From Saprospira grandis (GTDB lineage Bacteria; Bacteroidota; Bacteroidia; Chitinophagales; Saprospiraceae), in contig NZ_CP110854.1 of assembly GCF_027594745.1 (NCBI RefSeq), positions 2,584,501-2,648,500 on the forward strand: a stretch of DNA of 64,000 nt, given 5' to 3'. The translations under genes were made by a program, and so were the position numbers. The notes beneath the pieces were generated by a model. That model made no database searches. It worked only from the letters and a program-made list of their open reading frames with translations, and had not been told where the DNA came from. How positions within the stretch are numbered: the stretch's first letter is position 1; each line of letters opens with the position of its first letter. This document shows, in pieces, positions 48,420 through 57,451 of the stretch.

Positions 48420-48566
48420 GGCCCTACAGGCCCCGAAGGGGCCGCAGGCCTAGCGATGTGTAGCAGTGGCCGTCAGGCCAGACCGAGCAGGCAAAGCCTG
48501 CGAAGGGCCGAGCGAACAGCGAGCTGCGAAACGTAGCGCCGCAAGGCGAAGCCGCAGCGGAGGCCC
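48420..48566 (-). repeat. Hairpin repeat, subfamily 2
   Basis: Reverse copy: GGCCTAGCGATGTGTAGC tail, GGCCGTCAGGCC, core GGGCCGAGCGAACAGCGAGC, AACGTAGCGC and GAGGCCCC head. Further partial pieces with the 'GTCGAA' module (GTTCGACGACC) extend to 48692, nearly touching the metH stop. Confidence 0.85.
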
Positions 48567-48700
48567 CAAAACAACAGCGAGCTGCGACAACAAGCCCTTT
48601 AGGGCGCAGTTCGACGACCGAAGGGAGTAAACGTAGCGCCTGCCGTAGGCAGACAACAAGGCTGCAAGCCGAAGTTCGACGACTAAAAGGAGTAACGCCC

Positions 48701-49408
48701 CTAAATATCATAATTCAAGACGGGCATCAACCAGCGTTCGGCCTCTTCAACCGTCATGCCCTTGCGGGCCGCATAGCTTTCTACCTGATCCTTTTCGATA
48801 TTGCCCAAGCCAAAATAGCGGGCCTCTTCTTGGCCAAAATACCAACCACTAACGGCAGCAGCGGGATACATGGCACAGCTCTCCGTCAGGCGAATGCCAA
48901 TGCGCTCCTCTACCTCTAGCAGGGCGAACAAACTGCGCTTTTCAGTATGTTCTGGGCAGGCGGGATAGCCTGGTGCGGGACGGATGCCCTGGTAGTTTTC
49001 GGCAATTAAGGCCTGATTATCTAAAGCCTCATCTGCTGCATAGCCCCAATAGTTTCGGCGGACCTCAGCATGAAGATATTCAGCAGCAGCCTCGGCCAAG
49101 CGATCGGCCAAAGCCTTGAGCAAGATGGCGTTGTAGTCATCATGAGCAGCCTCAAAGCGGGCTACATGCTCCTCGATGCCAATGCCTGCGGTAACGGCAA
49201 AAGCTCCCATGTAATCGGTCTTTCCACTAGCTTTAGGGGCTAAGAAATCGCTGAGACAATAGTTGGGCTTGCCCGCCGCCTTTTGGCGTTGTTGGCGCAG
49301 ATGATGCAAGCGCATCGGCTCCGCTTCTGGCCCATTGGGATAGACCAAAATGTCATCATCATCTATGGAGTTGGCGGCAAAAAGACCACAAACGGCCTTG
49401 GCCTGCAG
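48701..49408 (-). pseudogene. metH: Detached activation domain of methionine synthase (downstream of an in-frame TGA)
   Basis: These 235 codons continue metH in the same frame directly behind the TGA at 49409-49411. They encode the reactivation (SAM-binding) domain: KAVCGLFAANSIDDDDI, LHHLRQQRQKA, the DYMGAFAVTAG region, RRNYWGYAADEAL, and the SAM motif RPAPGYPACPEHTEK. No likely start codon with upstream signals is visible at its beginning, so on its own it would probably not be made. Possible explanations are a nonsense mutation, a sequencing error, or read-through. Stand-alone activation-domain proteins exist in other bacteria, but they do not begin at the same alignment column as a stop. 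Confidence 0.8.
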
Positions 49409-52400
49409 TCAGTTCTCGGCAATGATTTGGTCCAGCATCTGCTGGGCATCCGCATAGAGAGACTTAGCCTCTTGGCCCACTACTTCATCCTCTAAAATAG
49501 CGGGAAACTTACCGGCCAGTTGCCAACTGCTAAAGAAGGGCGTCCAGTCGATATAGTCTCTAAGGATGGCCAAATCTAGTTGGTCAAGGACCGTAATGCC
49601 CATTTTGTTGGGGACCAGCGGCTCTATTTTGGACCAATCCAAAGCGAGTTTATTTTCTCTGGCCTTCTTTAGGCTTAGGTAGCGCTTGGCGGAAGTTCGT
49701 TTGGCCCGTTGCACACGGATTCGTTCCTGTTCGGCCAAGACCTGCTCCATATAAGCCGCTCGATTTTCTTCCTTTTCGGCTAGGAGCGAAGCCGCTACCG
49801 TAACCGCTCTAGAGGCATCGAGAACATGCACCGTTGGTCCACTGTATTGGGGGGCAATTTTTACGGCCGTATGAGTTTTAGAGGTGGTTGCGCCACCAAT
49901 GAGCAAGGGCATTTGCATACCTAGGCGCTGCATCTCTTTGGCCACATAAACCATTTCATCTAGAGAGGGCGTAATGAGTCCACTAAGGCCCACAATATCC
50001 ACCTGTTCTTCTTGGGCCTTTTTGAGAATTTCATTGGCAGGGACCATGACGCCCATATCAATAATCTCGAAGTTGTTGCAGGCCAAGACCACCCCTACAA
50101 TATTTTTCCCAATATCGTGCACATCCCCTTTGACGGTAGCCAAAAGGATTTTCCCCTTAGCAGATTGGCCAGCCGATTTTTCGGCCTCAATAAAGGGGGT
50201 AAGATGAGCAACGGCCTGTTTCATCACTCGGGCAGATTTCACCACCTGAGGGAGGAACATTTTTCCTGCGCCAAAGAGGTCGCCCACAATATTCATCCCC
50301 GACATTAGTGGTCCCTCAATGACTTCTAGGGGGCTACTATACTGTTGTCGGGCTTCTTCGGTATCTTCTACCACAAACTTGGTAATTCCCTTGACCAAGG
50401 CATGGGCAAGGCGATCTTCAACGGGCACCTCTCTCCAGCTGAGGTCCTCTTGGCGCTTTTTGCCGCCTTGGCCCTTGAGCTGTTCGGCATAATCGGTTAG
50501 GCGTTCGGTAGCATCGGGGCGGCGATTAAAGAGGAGATCTTCTACTAGCGCTAGGAGCTCTTTGGGAATATCCTCATAGACCTCAATCATACCGGCATTG
50601 ACAATGCCCATATCCATACCTGCTTGGACCGCATGGTACAAAAAGGCCGAGTGGATGGCTTCTCGAACGATATTATTTCCACGGAAAGAGAAAGAGAGGT
50701 TACTCACCCCACCACTAATTTTGACCAAAGGCATGCGGCGCTTAATTTCCTTAGTGGCTTCAATAAAGTCTATCCCATAATTATTATGTTCTTCGATACC
50801 GGTTCCGATGGCGAAAATATTGGGGTCAAAGATGATATCTTGGGGGGGGAAGCCGACCTCTTCCGTCAAGATTTTATAGGCGCGGCTACAAATCTCTACT
50901 TTGCGTTCCATGGTATCGGCTTGGCCTACTTCATCAAAGGCCATAACTACGGCGGCGGCGCCATATCTGCGGACCAATTTGGCTTGTTGGACAAAAGCGG
51001 CTTTACCTTCCTTTAGCGAGATAGAATTGACAATAGCCTTGCCTTGTACGCAGCGAAGGCCGGCCTCAATCACCTCCCATTTAGAAGAGTCGATCATAAT
51101 GGGCAGGCGGGCGATATCGGGTTCGGAGGCGATAAGGTTGAGGAAATAGCTCATGGCCTCTACCGAGTCGAGCATTCCTTCATCCATATTCACATCAATA
51201 ATTTGGGCGCCGCCTTCTACCTGTTGTTGGGCCACAGAGAGGGCCTCTTCATAGTTGCCATTTTTGACAAGGCGGGCAAACTTGCGGGAGCCCGTCACAT
51301 TGGTCCGTTCCCCTACATTGATAAAGTTGAAGCCGGGGCGAACAATCAGGGGTTCTAGGCCAGAATAGGCCGAGAGTTGCATAGGAGCGGGCTTTTTGCG
51401 CACAGGCAACTTGGCCACCACCTCCGCCATTCGACGGATATGTGCTGGAGAAGTACCGCAGCAGCCTCCCACGATATTGATAAAGCCACTTTGGGCAAAA
51501 TCTTCAATGAGTAGGCCCATTTCTTGGGCCGTTTGGTCATATTCTCCCATTTCGTTGGGCAGTCCCGCATTGGGGTAAGCACTAATATAGCAATGGGCAA
51601 TATTAGATAGTGCCTCGATATGGGGGCGCATTTCGGCTGCGCCCAGGGCGCAGTTGAGGCCAACGGAAAATAGGTTGGCATGACTAACCGACAGCCAGAA
51701 GGCTTCTACCGTTTGGCCCGAAAGGGTACGGCCAGAAGCATCGGTAATGGTTCCAGATACCATAACGGGATAGGCAATACCTACTTCCTCGCAATACTGA
51801 TCGATGGCAAAGAGGGCCGCCTTACAGTTGAGGGTATCAAAAACAGTTTCGACTAGGAAGAGATCGGCGCCACCTTCGGCTAGGGCTTTGGCCTGTTCAT
51901 AATAGGCGGCCCGTAGTTGTTCGAAGTTAATGGCGCGATAGCCGGGATTGTTTACATCTGGGGAGAGCGAAGCGGTGCGGTTAGTGGGGCCCATAGCGCC
52001 GGCCACAAAGCGAAACTTTTCTGGGTTTTCGGCATTAAAGGCATCTACGGCGGCACGGGCGCATTGGGCCGAGGCATAATTGAGTTCATAGACCAGCTCC
52101 TGCATATCGTAATCTTCCTGAGAAATAGCAGTAGCATTAAAGGTATTGGTCTCAATAATATCGGCTCCGGCATCTAGGTAGGCCTTATGGACCTCCGTGA
52201 CCAGATGGGGTTGAGTAATAGAGAGCAAATCATTGTTGCCCTTCAAATCGCGATGGAAGTCGGCAAAGCGTTCTCCGCGGTAGTCGGCTTCTTGCAATTT
52301 GTACTGTTGTAACATGGTCCCCATAGCTCCATCAATGACCAAAATCTGCTGTTCGATCCGTTCGTGCAGGCGTTGCATTGCCATTTGTTGATGCGTAGGA

Positions 52401-52417
52401 CGAAGTGTTAGACTCAT
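49409..52417 (-). CDS. metH: Cobalamin-dependent methionine synthase, first four modules
   Basis: MetH transfers a methyl group from methyl-THF through cobalamin to homocysteine. The 1002 residues contain the homocysteine domain (start through GGCCGTSPAHIRRM near 313-326, zinc cysteines), the folate domain (FNFINVGERTNVTGSRKFAR (20 residues) and following), the cobalamin cap, and the B12 domain with the DVHDIGKNIVGVVL motif near 762 (lower axial His). The frame then stops at TGA 49409-49411 exactly where the activation domain should follow. The remaining 235 codons continue in frame. Joined, the protein would be 1238 residues, the normal length. Two leader hairpins lie upstream. Confidence 0.93.
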   Translation of the reverse strand: MSLTLRPTHQQMAMQRLHERIEQQILVIDGAMGTMLQQYKLQEADYRGERFADFHRDLKGNNDLLSITQPHLVTEVHKAYLDAGADIIETNTFNATAISQEDYDMQELVYELNYASAQCARAAVDAFNAENPEKFRFVAGAMGPTNRTASLSPDVNNPGYRAINFEQLRAAYYEQAKALAEGGADLFLVETVFDTLNCKAALFAIDQYCEEVGIAYPVMVSGTITDASGRTLSGQTVEAFWLSVSHANLFSVGLNCALGAAEMRPHIEALSNIAHCYISAYPNAGLPNEMGEYDQTAQEMGLLIEDFAQSGFINIVGGCCGTSPAHIRRMAEVVAKLPVRKKPAPMQLSAYSGLEPLIVRPGFNFINVGERTNVTGSRKFARLVKNGNYEEALSVAQQQVEGGAQIIDVNMDEGMLDSVEAMSYFLNLIASEPDIARLPIMIDSSKWEVIEAGLRCVQGKAIVNSISLKEGKAAFVQQAKLVRRYGAAAVVMAFDEVGQADTMERKVEICSRAYKILTEEVGFPPQDIIFDPNIFAIGTGIEEHNNYGIDFIEATKEIKRRMPLVKISGGVSNLSFSFRGNNIVREAIHSAFLYHAVQAGMDMGIVNAGMIEVYEDIPKELLALVEDLLFNRRPDATERLTDYAEQLKGQGGKKRQEDLSWREVPVEDRLAHALVKGITKFVVEDTEEARQQYSSPLEVIEGPLMSGMNIVGDLFGAGKMFLPQVVKSARVMKQAVAHLTPFIEAEKSAGQSAKGKILLATVKGDVHDIGKNIVGVVLACNNFEIIDMGVMVPANEILKKAQEEQVDIVGLSGLITPSLDEMVYVAKEMQRLGMQMPLLIGGATTSKTHTAVKIAPQYSGPTVHVLDASRAVTVAASLLAEKEENRAAYMEQVLAEQERIRVQRAKRTSAKRYLSLKKARENKLALDWSKIEPLVPNKMGITVLDQLDLAILRDYIDWTPFFSSWQLAGKFPAILEDEVVGQEAKSLYADAQQMLDQIIAEN

Positions 52418-52445
52418 GTGCGTACGTTAATCTTGTGAAATAAAG

Positions 52446-52492
52446 GCCTCCTGCTCATCAGGGGGCTTGGATTGGCCACAAAGATAGTGGCC
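52446..52492 (-). promoter_or_regulatory. Two hairpins in the metH leader
   Basis: GGCCAC-AAAGATA-GTGGCC (52474-52492) and GCCTCCTG with CAGGGGGC (52446-52466) lie 30-75 bp before the metH start. They are too short for a cobalamin riboswitch and I cannot match them to a SAM riboswitch. Regulatory role uncertain. Confidence 0.3.
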
Positions 52493-52580
52493 TGAGTTTA
52501 AAAAAAGGCGAATCGACTTTGTTCTTATCTTAAGGAGTTTTAATTAAAAAAAATTGAGGCTAGGGGCTTGGCTGCGCAAA

Positions 52581-52716
52581 AGGCCCAGCGCTGCGCAGCG
52601 GTGGGCGCAGGCCAGACCCAGCGGGCGAAGCCCGCGCAGGGCCGAGCAGACCTGCGAGCCGCGGAGCATAGCGGCGGCCGAACTAGCCGAAGGCTAGTCG
52701 GCCGCGGGCCCCAAAA
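52581..52716 (-). repeat. Hairpin repeat, subfamily 3
   Basis: Reverse copy: GGCCCAGCGCTGCGCAGC tail, GCGGGC-GAA-GCCCGC, core GGGCCGAGCAGACCTGCGAG, GGAGCATAGCGGC, CTAGCC-GAA-GGCTAG, CGGGCCCCAAAA head. Confidence 0.88.
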
Positions 52717-52728
52717 TAGCATAAAAAA

Positions 52729-52753
52729 AAGCTCCCTCGAGAAGAGGAAGCTT
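52729..52753 (-). terminator. Terminator of the aldehyde dehydrogenase gene
   Basis: AAGCTCCCTC and GAGGAAGCTT pair with one mismatch; on the minus strand a run of T follows (A8 at 52723-52730). Confidence 0.65.
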
Positions 52754-52758
52754 CTGGT

Positions 52759-54174
52759 TTATAGGGTCCAGTCCATAAGTTTTTTGAGCCATTTGATGCC
52801 CAGTTTGTAGGGGGCATATCGGACGGGGTCATCGATGAGGAAGCTCCGTTTGAGCACTGATTTCTGGTGAGAAAAGAGTTGGAAAGAGCTTTCGCCATGA
52901 TAGGCGCCGATGCCGCTATCGCCCACACCGCCAAAGGGGAGATTGGGGTTGACAATATGCAGTAAGGTATCATTTACGCAGGCGCCGCCGGCAGAGGTTT
53001 CGGCCAAAACGCGCTCTACATGCTTATCATTTTTGCTAAAGACATAGAGGGCTAGAGGTTTGGGCCGTTGGTTAATAAACTCGATAGCGGCGGGCAGGCT
53101 ATCGTAGCTAATAATGGGGAGAATGGGGCCAAAAATCTCCTCTTGCATGAGGGGGCTGTTCAGGTCGACCTCCGTCATCAGGGTAGGGGAGAGGTAGCGT
53201 TCCTCTTCCTCATAATCGCCGCCAGCGGCAATTTCGCCATCTTTGAGGTAGGCGATCAGGCGGTTAAAATGGGCGGCATTGATAATTCGGGCCAGGCTAT
53301 CGGATTGTTGGGGATTATCGCCATAAGCCTTTTTGATTTGGCGTTTCATTTCGGCAATTAGGGGCTCTTTTACAGCCTTATCCACCAGCACATAATCGGG
53401 GGCAATACAAGTTTGGCCCGCATTAGTGAACTTACCCCAGACGATGCGTTTGGCGGTAGCTTTGAGGTCTGTATCTCGGTCGACCAAGCAGGGACTTTTT
53501 CCGCCTAGCTCTAGGGTAACGGGCGTAAGATGTTGGGCGGCAGCTTGATAAATAATCTTGCCCACCTTGGTTCCGCCGGTAAAGAAAATATAGTCGAAAC
53601 GTTCTTTGAGCAGGGCTTGAGCCACCGGCACGCCCCCTTCTAGGCAGGCCACATAATGCGGGGGAAAAGCCTCTCGGATAATCTCTGCGGAGATGGCCGA
53701 AGTAGCGGGGGCTAGCTCTGAGGGCTTGAGAATAGCGGTATTCCCGGCGGCCAGGGCGCCAATAAGGGGGGCAAAAAGCAGTTGGAAAGGGTAATTCCAG
53801 GGGCCAATAATCAGGCTGAGGCCATAGGGTTCGGCGCGGATCTCGCTGCCTGCATTAAAGAGGAAAAGGGGCGTGCCTACCTTTTGGGCCTTCATCCATT
53901 TGGGCAATTGTTGGATGGCCTTTTTGAGCTCGACCAAAACAAAGCCCAGTTCGGTCGAATAGGCTTCAAACTCATGCTTGCGCAAATCGCTATGCAAGGC
54001 GGCTAAAATCTCCTGTTCTCGTTCTACAATCTTTTGGTGCAGGCGTTCGAGCTGGGCTTTTCTAAACTGTAGGGATTTGGTTTGTTGGCTAGCAAAAAAG
54101 CTGCGTTGTTGGGCCAGTAATTCGGGAATTTGGTCCAGATTAGGGTCTTCTAATAAATGGCTAGAAGAGATCAT
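52759..54174 (-). CDS. Aldehyde dehydrogenase (class 3-like)
   Basis: 471 residues from the ATG at 54174; the ORF begins eight codons earlier at a TTG. It oxidises aldehydes to acids with NAD(P). The catalytic residues are E222 in VTLELGGKSP and C256 in FTNAGQTCIAPDY. NAD-binding IIGPWNYPFQL and FFTGGTKVGK are also clear. The length and the missing N-terminal extension fit the class 3 / fatty-aldehyde dehydrogenase group. The C-terminal end (HQKSVLKRSFLID, then KLGIKWLKKLM) could associate with membrane. Single gene. Confidence 0.94.
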   Translation of the reverse strand: MISSSHLLEDPNLDQIPELLAQQRSFFASQQTKSLQFRKAQLERLHQKIVEREQEILAALHSDLRKHEFEAYSTELGFVLVELKKAIQQLPKWMKAQKVGTPLFLFNAGSEIRAEPYGLSLIIGPWNYPFQLLFAPLIGALAAGNTAILKPSELAPATSAISAEIIREAFPPHYVACLEGGVPVAQALLKERFDYIFFTGGTKVGKIIYQAAAQHLTPVTLELGGKSPCLVDRDTDLKATAKRIVWGKFTNAGQTCIAPDYVLVDKAVKEPLIAEMKRQIKKAYGDNPQQSDSLARIINAAHFNRLIAYLKDGEIAAGGDYEEEERYLSPTLMTEVDLNSPLMQEEIFGPILPIISYDSLPAAIEFINQRPKPLALYVFSKNDKHVERVLAETSAGGACVNDTLLHIVNPNLPFGGVGDSGIGAYHGESSFQLFSHQKSVLKRSFLIDDPVRYAPYKLGIKWLKKLMDWTL

Positions 54175-54248
54175 ATAGATTGATTTTGGTGATGACAAAA
54201 GATAAGCAAAAAAATAAAAAGCAGGGCTTATAGATTCATATTAAGGAG

Positions 54249-54404
54249 TATTTGGGGCTGCCCCGGCCGTTGGCCGGGTCGGGCTGTGCGGGGGCTCGCA
54301 GGTCTGCTCGGCCCATCGCTTTTTTCGCTTTGCTCAAAAAGCTCGGTCTGGCCTTCGGCCACCCCCTACCATCCCTCAGCCTGCGGGCCTTCGGCCCTGT
54401 AGAA
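54249..54404 (+). repeat. Hairpin repeat, subfamily 1
   Basis: Forward copy: GGGGCTGCCCC, CCCGGCC-GTT-GGCCGGG, core GGCTCGCAGGTCTGCTCGGC, an A/T-rich stem with GCTTTTT and AAAAAGC, GGCC-TTC-GGCC, CCATCCCTCAGCC, GGGCC-TTC-GGCCC. Confidence 0.9.
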
Positions 54405-54603
54405 CGCAATAAATTTTGGCTCCAGCCAACATCTAGGCCGTTTGAATCCTTAAAACTTTCTATCTTAGCGGCTGAAATTCCACCCCAGAAGATAAAATTT
54501 AGCTATATTCTTTGGCCATTGGGGCAAAAAGATTTTTCTTTGAACTCCCAAAGCTACCCAAAGAAGTAGAACAACTTCACTGTAATTGTAAATTATTCCT
54601 AAA

Positions 54604-55170
54604 ATGGCAACGACTTCAGACATTCGTAAAGGGATGTGCCTAGAGCACAACCATGATACCTATATCATTGTTGAATTTCAGCATGTAAAGCCCGGAAAAG
54701 GAAACGCCTTTGTTCGGACCAAAATTAAGAGCTTGACTACGGGTAAGGTCTTGGACCATACCTTCCCTGCGGGCCACAAAGTACAGGATGTACGTGTAGA
54801 GCGTCGTCAGTACCAATTTCTCTATGAGGCCGATAAGCGCCTCAACTTTATGAACCAAGAGACCTATGAGCAAATCGACATTGAGCGCGAGATGCTAGAT
54901 GGCGTACAGTTCCTTAAGGAAGGAGAGGTTTGCGAAGTACTCTTTCATGCCGAAAAAGAGATTCCTTTGGCGGTGATGATGCCTCAGTATGTGCATTTGC
55001 AAATTACCTATGTAGAGCCTGGTGTAAAAGGCGATACGGCAACCAACACCCTTACTCCTGCCGAAGTAGAAACTGGGGCAGAAGTACGTGTACCTCTATT
55101 TATCAAGAATGGAGACCTCATTAAGATTAACACCGAAACTGGTGAATATATGGAGCGTGTCAAAAATTAA
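54604..55170 (+). CDS. efp: Elongation factor P
   Basis: EF-P helps ribosomes through polyproline stretches. The 188-residue protein has the three beta-barrel domains. The loop that reaches the peptidyl-transferase centre reads FQHVKPGKGNAFVRTK, with Lys32 at the tip as the modification site. Domain II has GHKVQDVRVERR and domain III the ending VKGDTATNTLTPAEVETGAE followed by VRVPLFIKNGDLIKINTETG. Single gene with its own terminator, upstream of accB-accC as in many Bacteroidota. Confidence 0.97.
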   Translation: MATTSDIRKGMCLEHNHDTYIIVEFQHVKPGKGNAFVRTKIKSLTTGKVLDHTFPAGHKVQDVRVERRQYQFLYEADKRLNFMNQETYEQIDIEREMLDGVQFLKEGEVCEVLFHAEKEIPLAVMMPQYVHLQITYVEPGVKGDTATNTLTPAEVETGAEVRVPLFIKNGDLIKINTETGEYMERVKN

Positions 55171-55190
55171 GGCGCTGGCTCCGGCCCAAA

Positions 55191-55225
55191 GCGCAATGCC
55201 GATTAGTTTAGCATTGCGCTTTTTT
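55191..55225 (+). terminator. Terminator of efp
   Basis: GCGCAATGC (55191-55199) and GCATTGCGC (55211-55219) followed by TTTTTT. Confidence 0.88.
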
Positions 55226-55298
55226 GTTTATAAAACACCTTTTATCTAGCCTAAGAAACCTCGCCCATAGGAGAGGCTTCTGCTAAAAACTTATATTT

Positions 55299-55814
55299 AT
55301 GGAGTTTGACCAGATTAAAGAGCTAATTAAGTTGCTACAAGGCACAACTGTAGGGGAATTTAAATATGAAACGACAGAAATGAGCCTGTCTATTCGCACC
55401 AAGGACTACCAAAAGGTACGCACCGAAGTGGTTTCTCCCGCTCCCATGATGCCCACAATGGGCGCTATGCCTATGGCTGCTCCTGCAGCTCCCGTTGTGG
55501 CCCCTCAGCAAGAAGGCGCCCCAGCTCAAGAGAAAAGCCAAGATGCTGGCGAACTAAAAGATAATGTGAATTATCTCGAAATTAAATCGCCTATGGTGGG
55601 AACTTTCTACCGCTCTTCATCTCCCGAAAAACCACCTTTTGTTAAGGTCGGAGACGTAATTGGACCAGATGATACGGTTTGCCTCATTGAAGCCATGAAA
55701 CTCTTTAATGAAGTAAAATCTGAGGTAACTGGCCGCGTAGTGAAGGTTTTGGCCGAAGATGCTAGCCCCGTAGAATACGAGCAGGTGCTTTTCCTCGTAG
55801 AGCCCCTCGTCTAA
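55299..55814 (+). CDS. accB: Biotin carboxyl carrier protein of acetyl-CoA carboxylase
   Basis: 171 residues. AccB carries the biotin that shuttles CO2 in the first step of fatty acid synthesis. The N-terminal helix (MEFDQIKELIKLLQGTTVGE) interacts with AccC. A Pro/Ala/Met-rich linker (about 45-80) follows. The biotinyl domain has the biotin site EAMKLFNEV with K134 and the LIxSPMVGTFY-like segment IKSPMVGTFYRSSSP. It is followed after 45 bp by accC in one operon. Confidence 0.97.
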   Translation: MEFDQIKELIKLLQGTTVGEFKYETTEMSLSIRTKDYQKVRTEVVSPAPMMPTMGAMPMAAPAAPVVAPQQEGAPAQEKSQDAGELKDNVNYLEIKSPMVGTFYRSSSPEKPPFVKVGDVIGPDDTVCLIEAMKLFNEVKSEVTGRVVKVLAEDASPVEYEQVLFLVEPLV

Positions 55815-55859
55815 GTCTAGCCGCTAGAACATCTTTGCTATTCATCCAAAACCAATTGT

Positions 55860-57230
55860 ATGTTTAAGAAAATACTTATTGCTAACCGTGGCGAAATCGC
55901 CTTGCGTGTTATCCGAACCTGTAAAGAGATGGGGATCAAAACGGTCGCTATTTACTCTACAGCCGATCGCGATAGTCTGCATGTGCGCTTTGCCGATGAG
56001 GCCGTCTGTGTAGGGCCTGCTGCAAGTAGCGATTCTTATCTCAATATTGCCAATATTATGGCTGCGGTAGAAATTACCAATGCCGATGCGATTCACCCCG
56101 GTTATGGCTTCTTAGCCGAAAATGCCCACTTTGCCGAAATCTGTACGGAGTATAATGTCAAGTTTATTGGCCCAACTCCCGAACAGATTAACAAGATGGG
56201 AGATAAAATTACGGCTAAAGATACCATGATTAAAGCGGGCGTCCCCGTGGTGCCCGGCTCCGATGGCTTGGTCAAAGACTTTAAAACAGCCCAAAAGATC
56301 TGTGAAGAAGTAGGCTATCCCGTTATGCTTAAAGCTACAGCCGGTGGTGGTGGAAAAGGAATGCGCTTGGTCTGGAAAGAGGCCGACTTGCAAGCTGCCC
56401 TAGAAGCTGCCCAAAAGGAGGCTAAAGCCGCCTTTGGCAATGATGGGATGTATATCGAGAAGTTTGTGGAAGAACCCCGACATGTCGAAATCCAAATTGC
56501 TGGCGACCAATACGGCACGGTTTGCCACCTCTCTGAACGAGAATGCTCTATCCAACGCCGCCACCAAAAGCTAGTGGAGGAGTTGCCTTCTCCTTTCCTC
56601 ACCGATGAGCTCCGTGAAGCTATGGGCCAAGCCGCTATCAAAGCCGGCGAAGCCATTAACTATGAAGGAGTGGGTACGGTAGAGTTTTTGGTCGATAAAC
56701 ACCGCAATTTCTACTTTATGGAGATGAATACTCGGATCCAGGTAGAACATACGGTCACCGAAGAGGTGGTTGATTATGACCTCATCGCCGAGCAGATTAA
56801 GATTGCTATGGGCGAACGCATTTCTGGAGAGAATTACTATCCCCAAATGCACGCTATCGAATGCCGAATCAATGCAGAGGATGTCTATCATGATTTCCGC
56901 CCTTCTGCAGGGAAAATTAAGTCTTTCCATAGCCCTAAGGGCCATGGCGTTCGGGTCGATACGCATGTGTATTCTGGCTATAATATTCCGCCTTATTATG
57001 ACTCCATGATTGCCAAATTAATCTGCCGCGCTCGCACTCGCGAGGAGTGTATCGCTAAGATGCGCCGCGCCCTAGATGAGTTTGTGGTAGAGGGGGTACA
57101 TACTACGGTGCCTTTCCATCGCCAATTGATGGATAATGAGGACTTTATCAAGGGTGATTTTACCACTAAGTTTCTAGAAACTTTTGAGTTAAAGCCCGCT
57201 CAGCCCAAAAAGAAGAAAAGAGGACATTAG
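55860..57230 (+). CDS. accC: Biotin carboxylase subunit of acetyl-CoA carboxylase
   Basis: 456 residues. AccC carboxylates biotin on AccB with ATP and bicarbonate. Domains are the N-terminal Rossmann part (KILIANRGEIALRVIRTCKE), the ATP-grasp core with KATAGGGGKGMRLV (glycine loop) and EFVEEPRHVEIQI-like KFVEEPRHVEIQI, then FMEMNTRIQVEHTVTEEV (catalytic Glu/Arg) and the C-terminal HAIECRINAED and RVDTHVYSGYNIPPYYDSM. The end PKKKKRGH is basic. Complete, in one operon with accB. Confidence 0.98.
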   Translation: MFKKILIANRGEIALRVIRTCKEMGIKTVAIYSTADRDSLHVRFADEAVCVGPAASSDSYLNIANIMAAVEITNADAIHPGYGFLAENAHFAEICTEYNVKFIGPTPEQINKMGDKITAKDTMIKAGVPVVPGSDGLVKDFKTAQKICEEVGYPVMLKATAGGGGKGMRLVWKEADLQAALEAAQKEAKAAFGNDGMYIEKFVEEPRHVEIQIAGDQYGTVCHLSERECSIQRRHQKLVEELPSPFLTDELREAMGQAAIKAGEAINYEGVGTVEFLVDKHRNFYFMEMNTRIQVEHTVTEEVVDYDLIAEQIKIAMGERISGENYYPQMHAIECRINAEDVYHDFRPSAGKIKSFHSPKGHGVRVDTHVYSGYNIPPYYDSMIAKLICRARTREECIAKMRRALDEFVVEGVHTTVPFHRQLMDNEDFIKGDFTTKFLETFELKPAQPKKKKRGH

Positions 57231-57250
57231 GTCACTTTTCTGAGCTAAGA

Positions 57251-57288
57251 AATAGCCGCTTCCGTTTTAGGGAGGGGCTATTTTTTTT
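57251..57288 (+). terminator. Terminator of accBC
   Basis: AATAGCC and GGCTATT form a stem extended by CTTCC/GGAGG pairing and are followed by eight T, which run straight into the next hairpin repeat. Confidence 0.8.
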
Positions 57289-57449
57289 GGGGCTGCCCCA
57301 GCCTTCGGCTGGGTCGGGCCATTGCGCAGCTCGCTGTTCGCTCGGCCCTGCAGCGCTTTCAGCGCTTGGGTCTGCCGCCTTCGGCGGCCCTGCTACAGCC
57401 CCTCAGCCGCGTCGCTGCGCTCCTTTGCGGCGGCTTTGCCGCCTGTAGG
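57282..57449 (+). repeat. Hairpin repeat, subfamily 1
   Basis: Forward copy whose T-run is shared with the accBC terminator: GGGGCTGCCCC, CCCAGCC-TTC-GGCTGGG, core GCTCGCTGTTCGCTCGGCCC, AGCGCT-TTC-AGCGCT, GCCGCC-TTC-GGCGGC, CCCCTCAGCC, GGCGGC-TTT-GCCGCC. Confidence 0.9.
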
Positions 57450-57451
57450 AC

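Noticed and set aside
49409..49411. Selenocysteine at the TGA in metH
   Set aside because: The residue expected is not Cys, no SECIS-like hairpin directly follows the TGA, and the family has no Sec at this place.
52418..52560. Cobalamin or SAM riboswitch before metH
   Set aside because: Only two short hairpins are visible; no B12-box and no recognisable SAM aptamer core.
57282..57449. Hairpin repeat as the sole terminator of accBC
   Set aside because: A separate stem (AATAGCC/GGCTATT) with eight T already ends the operon just before the repeat.
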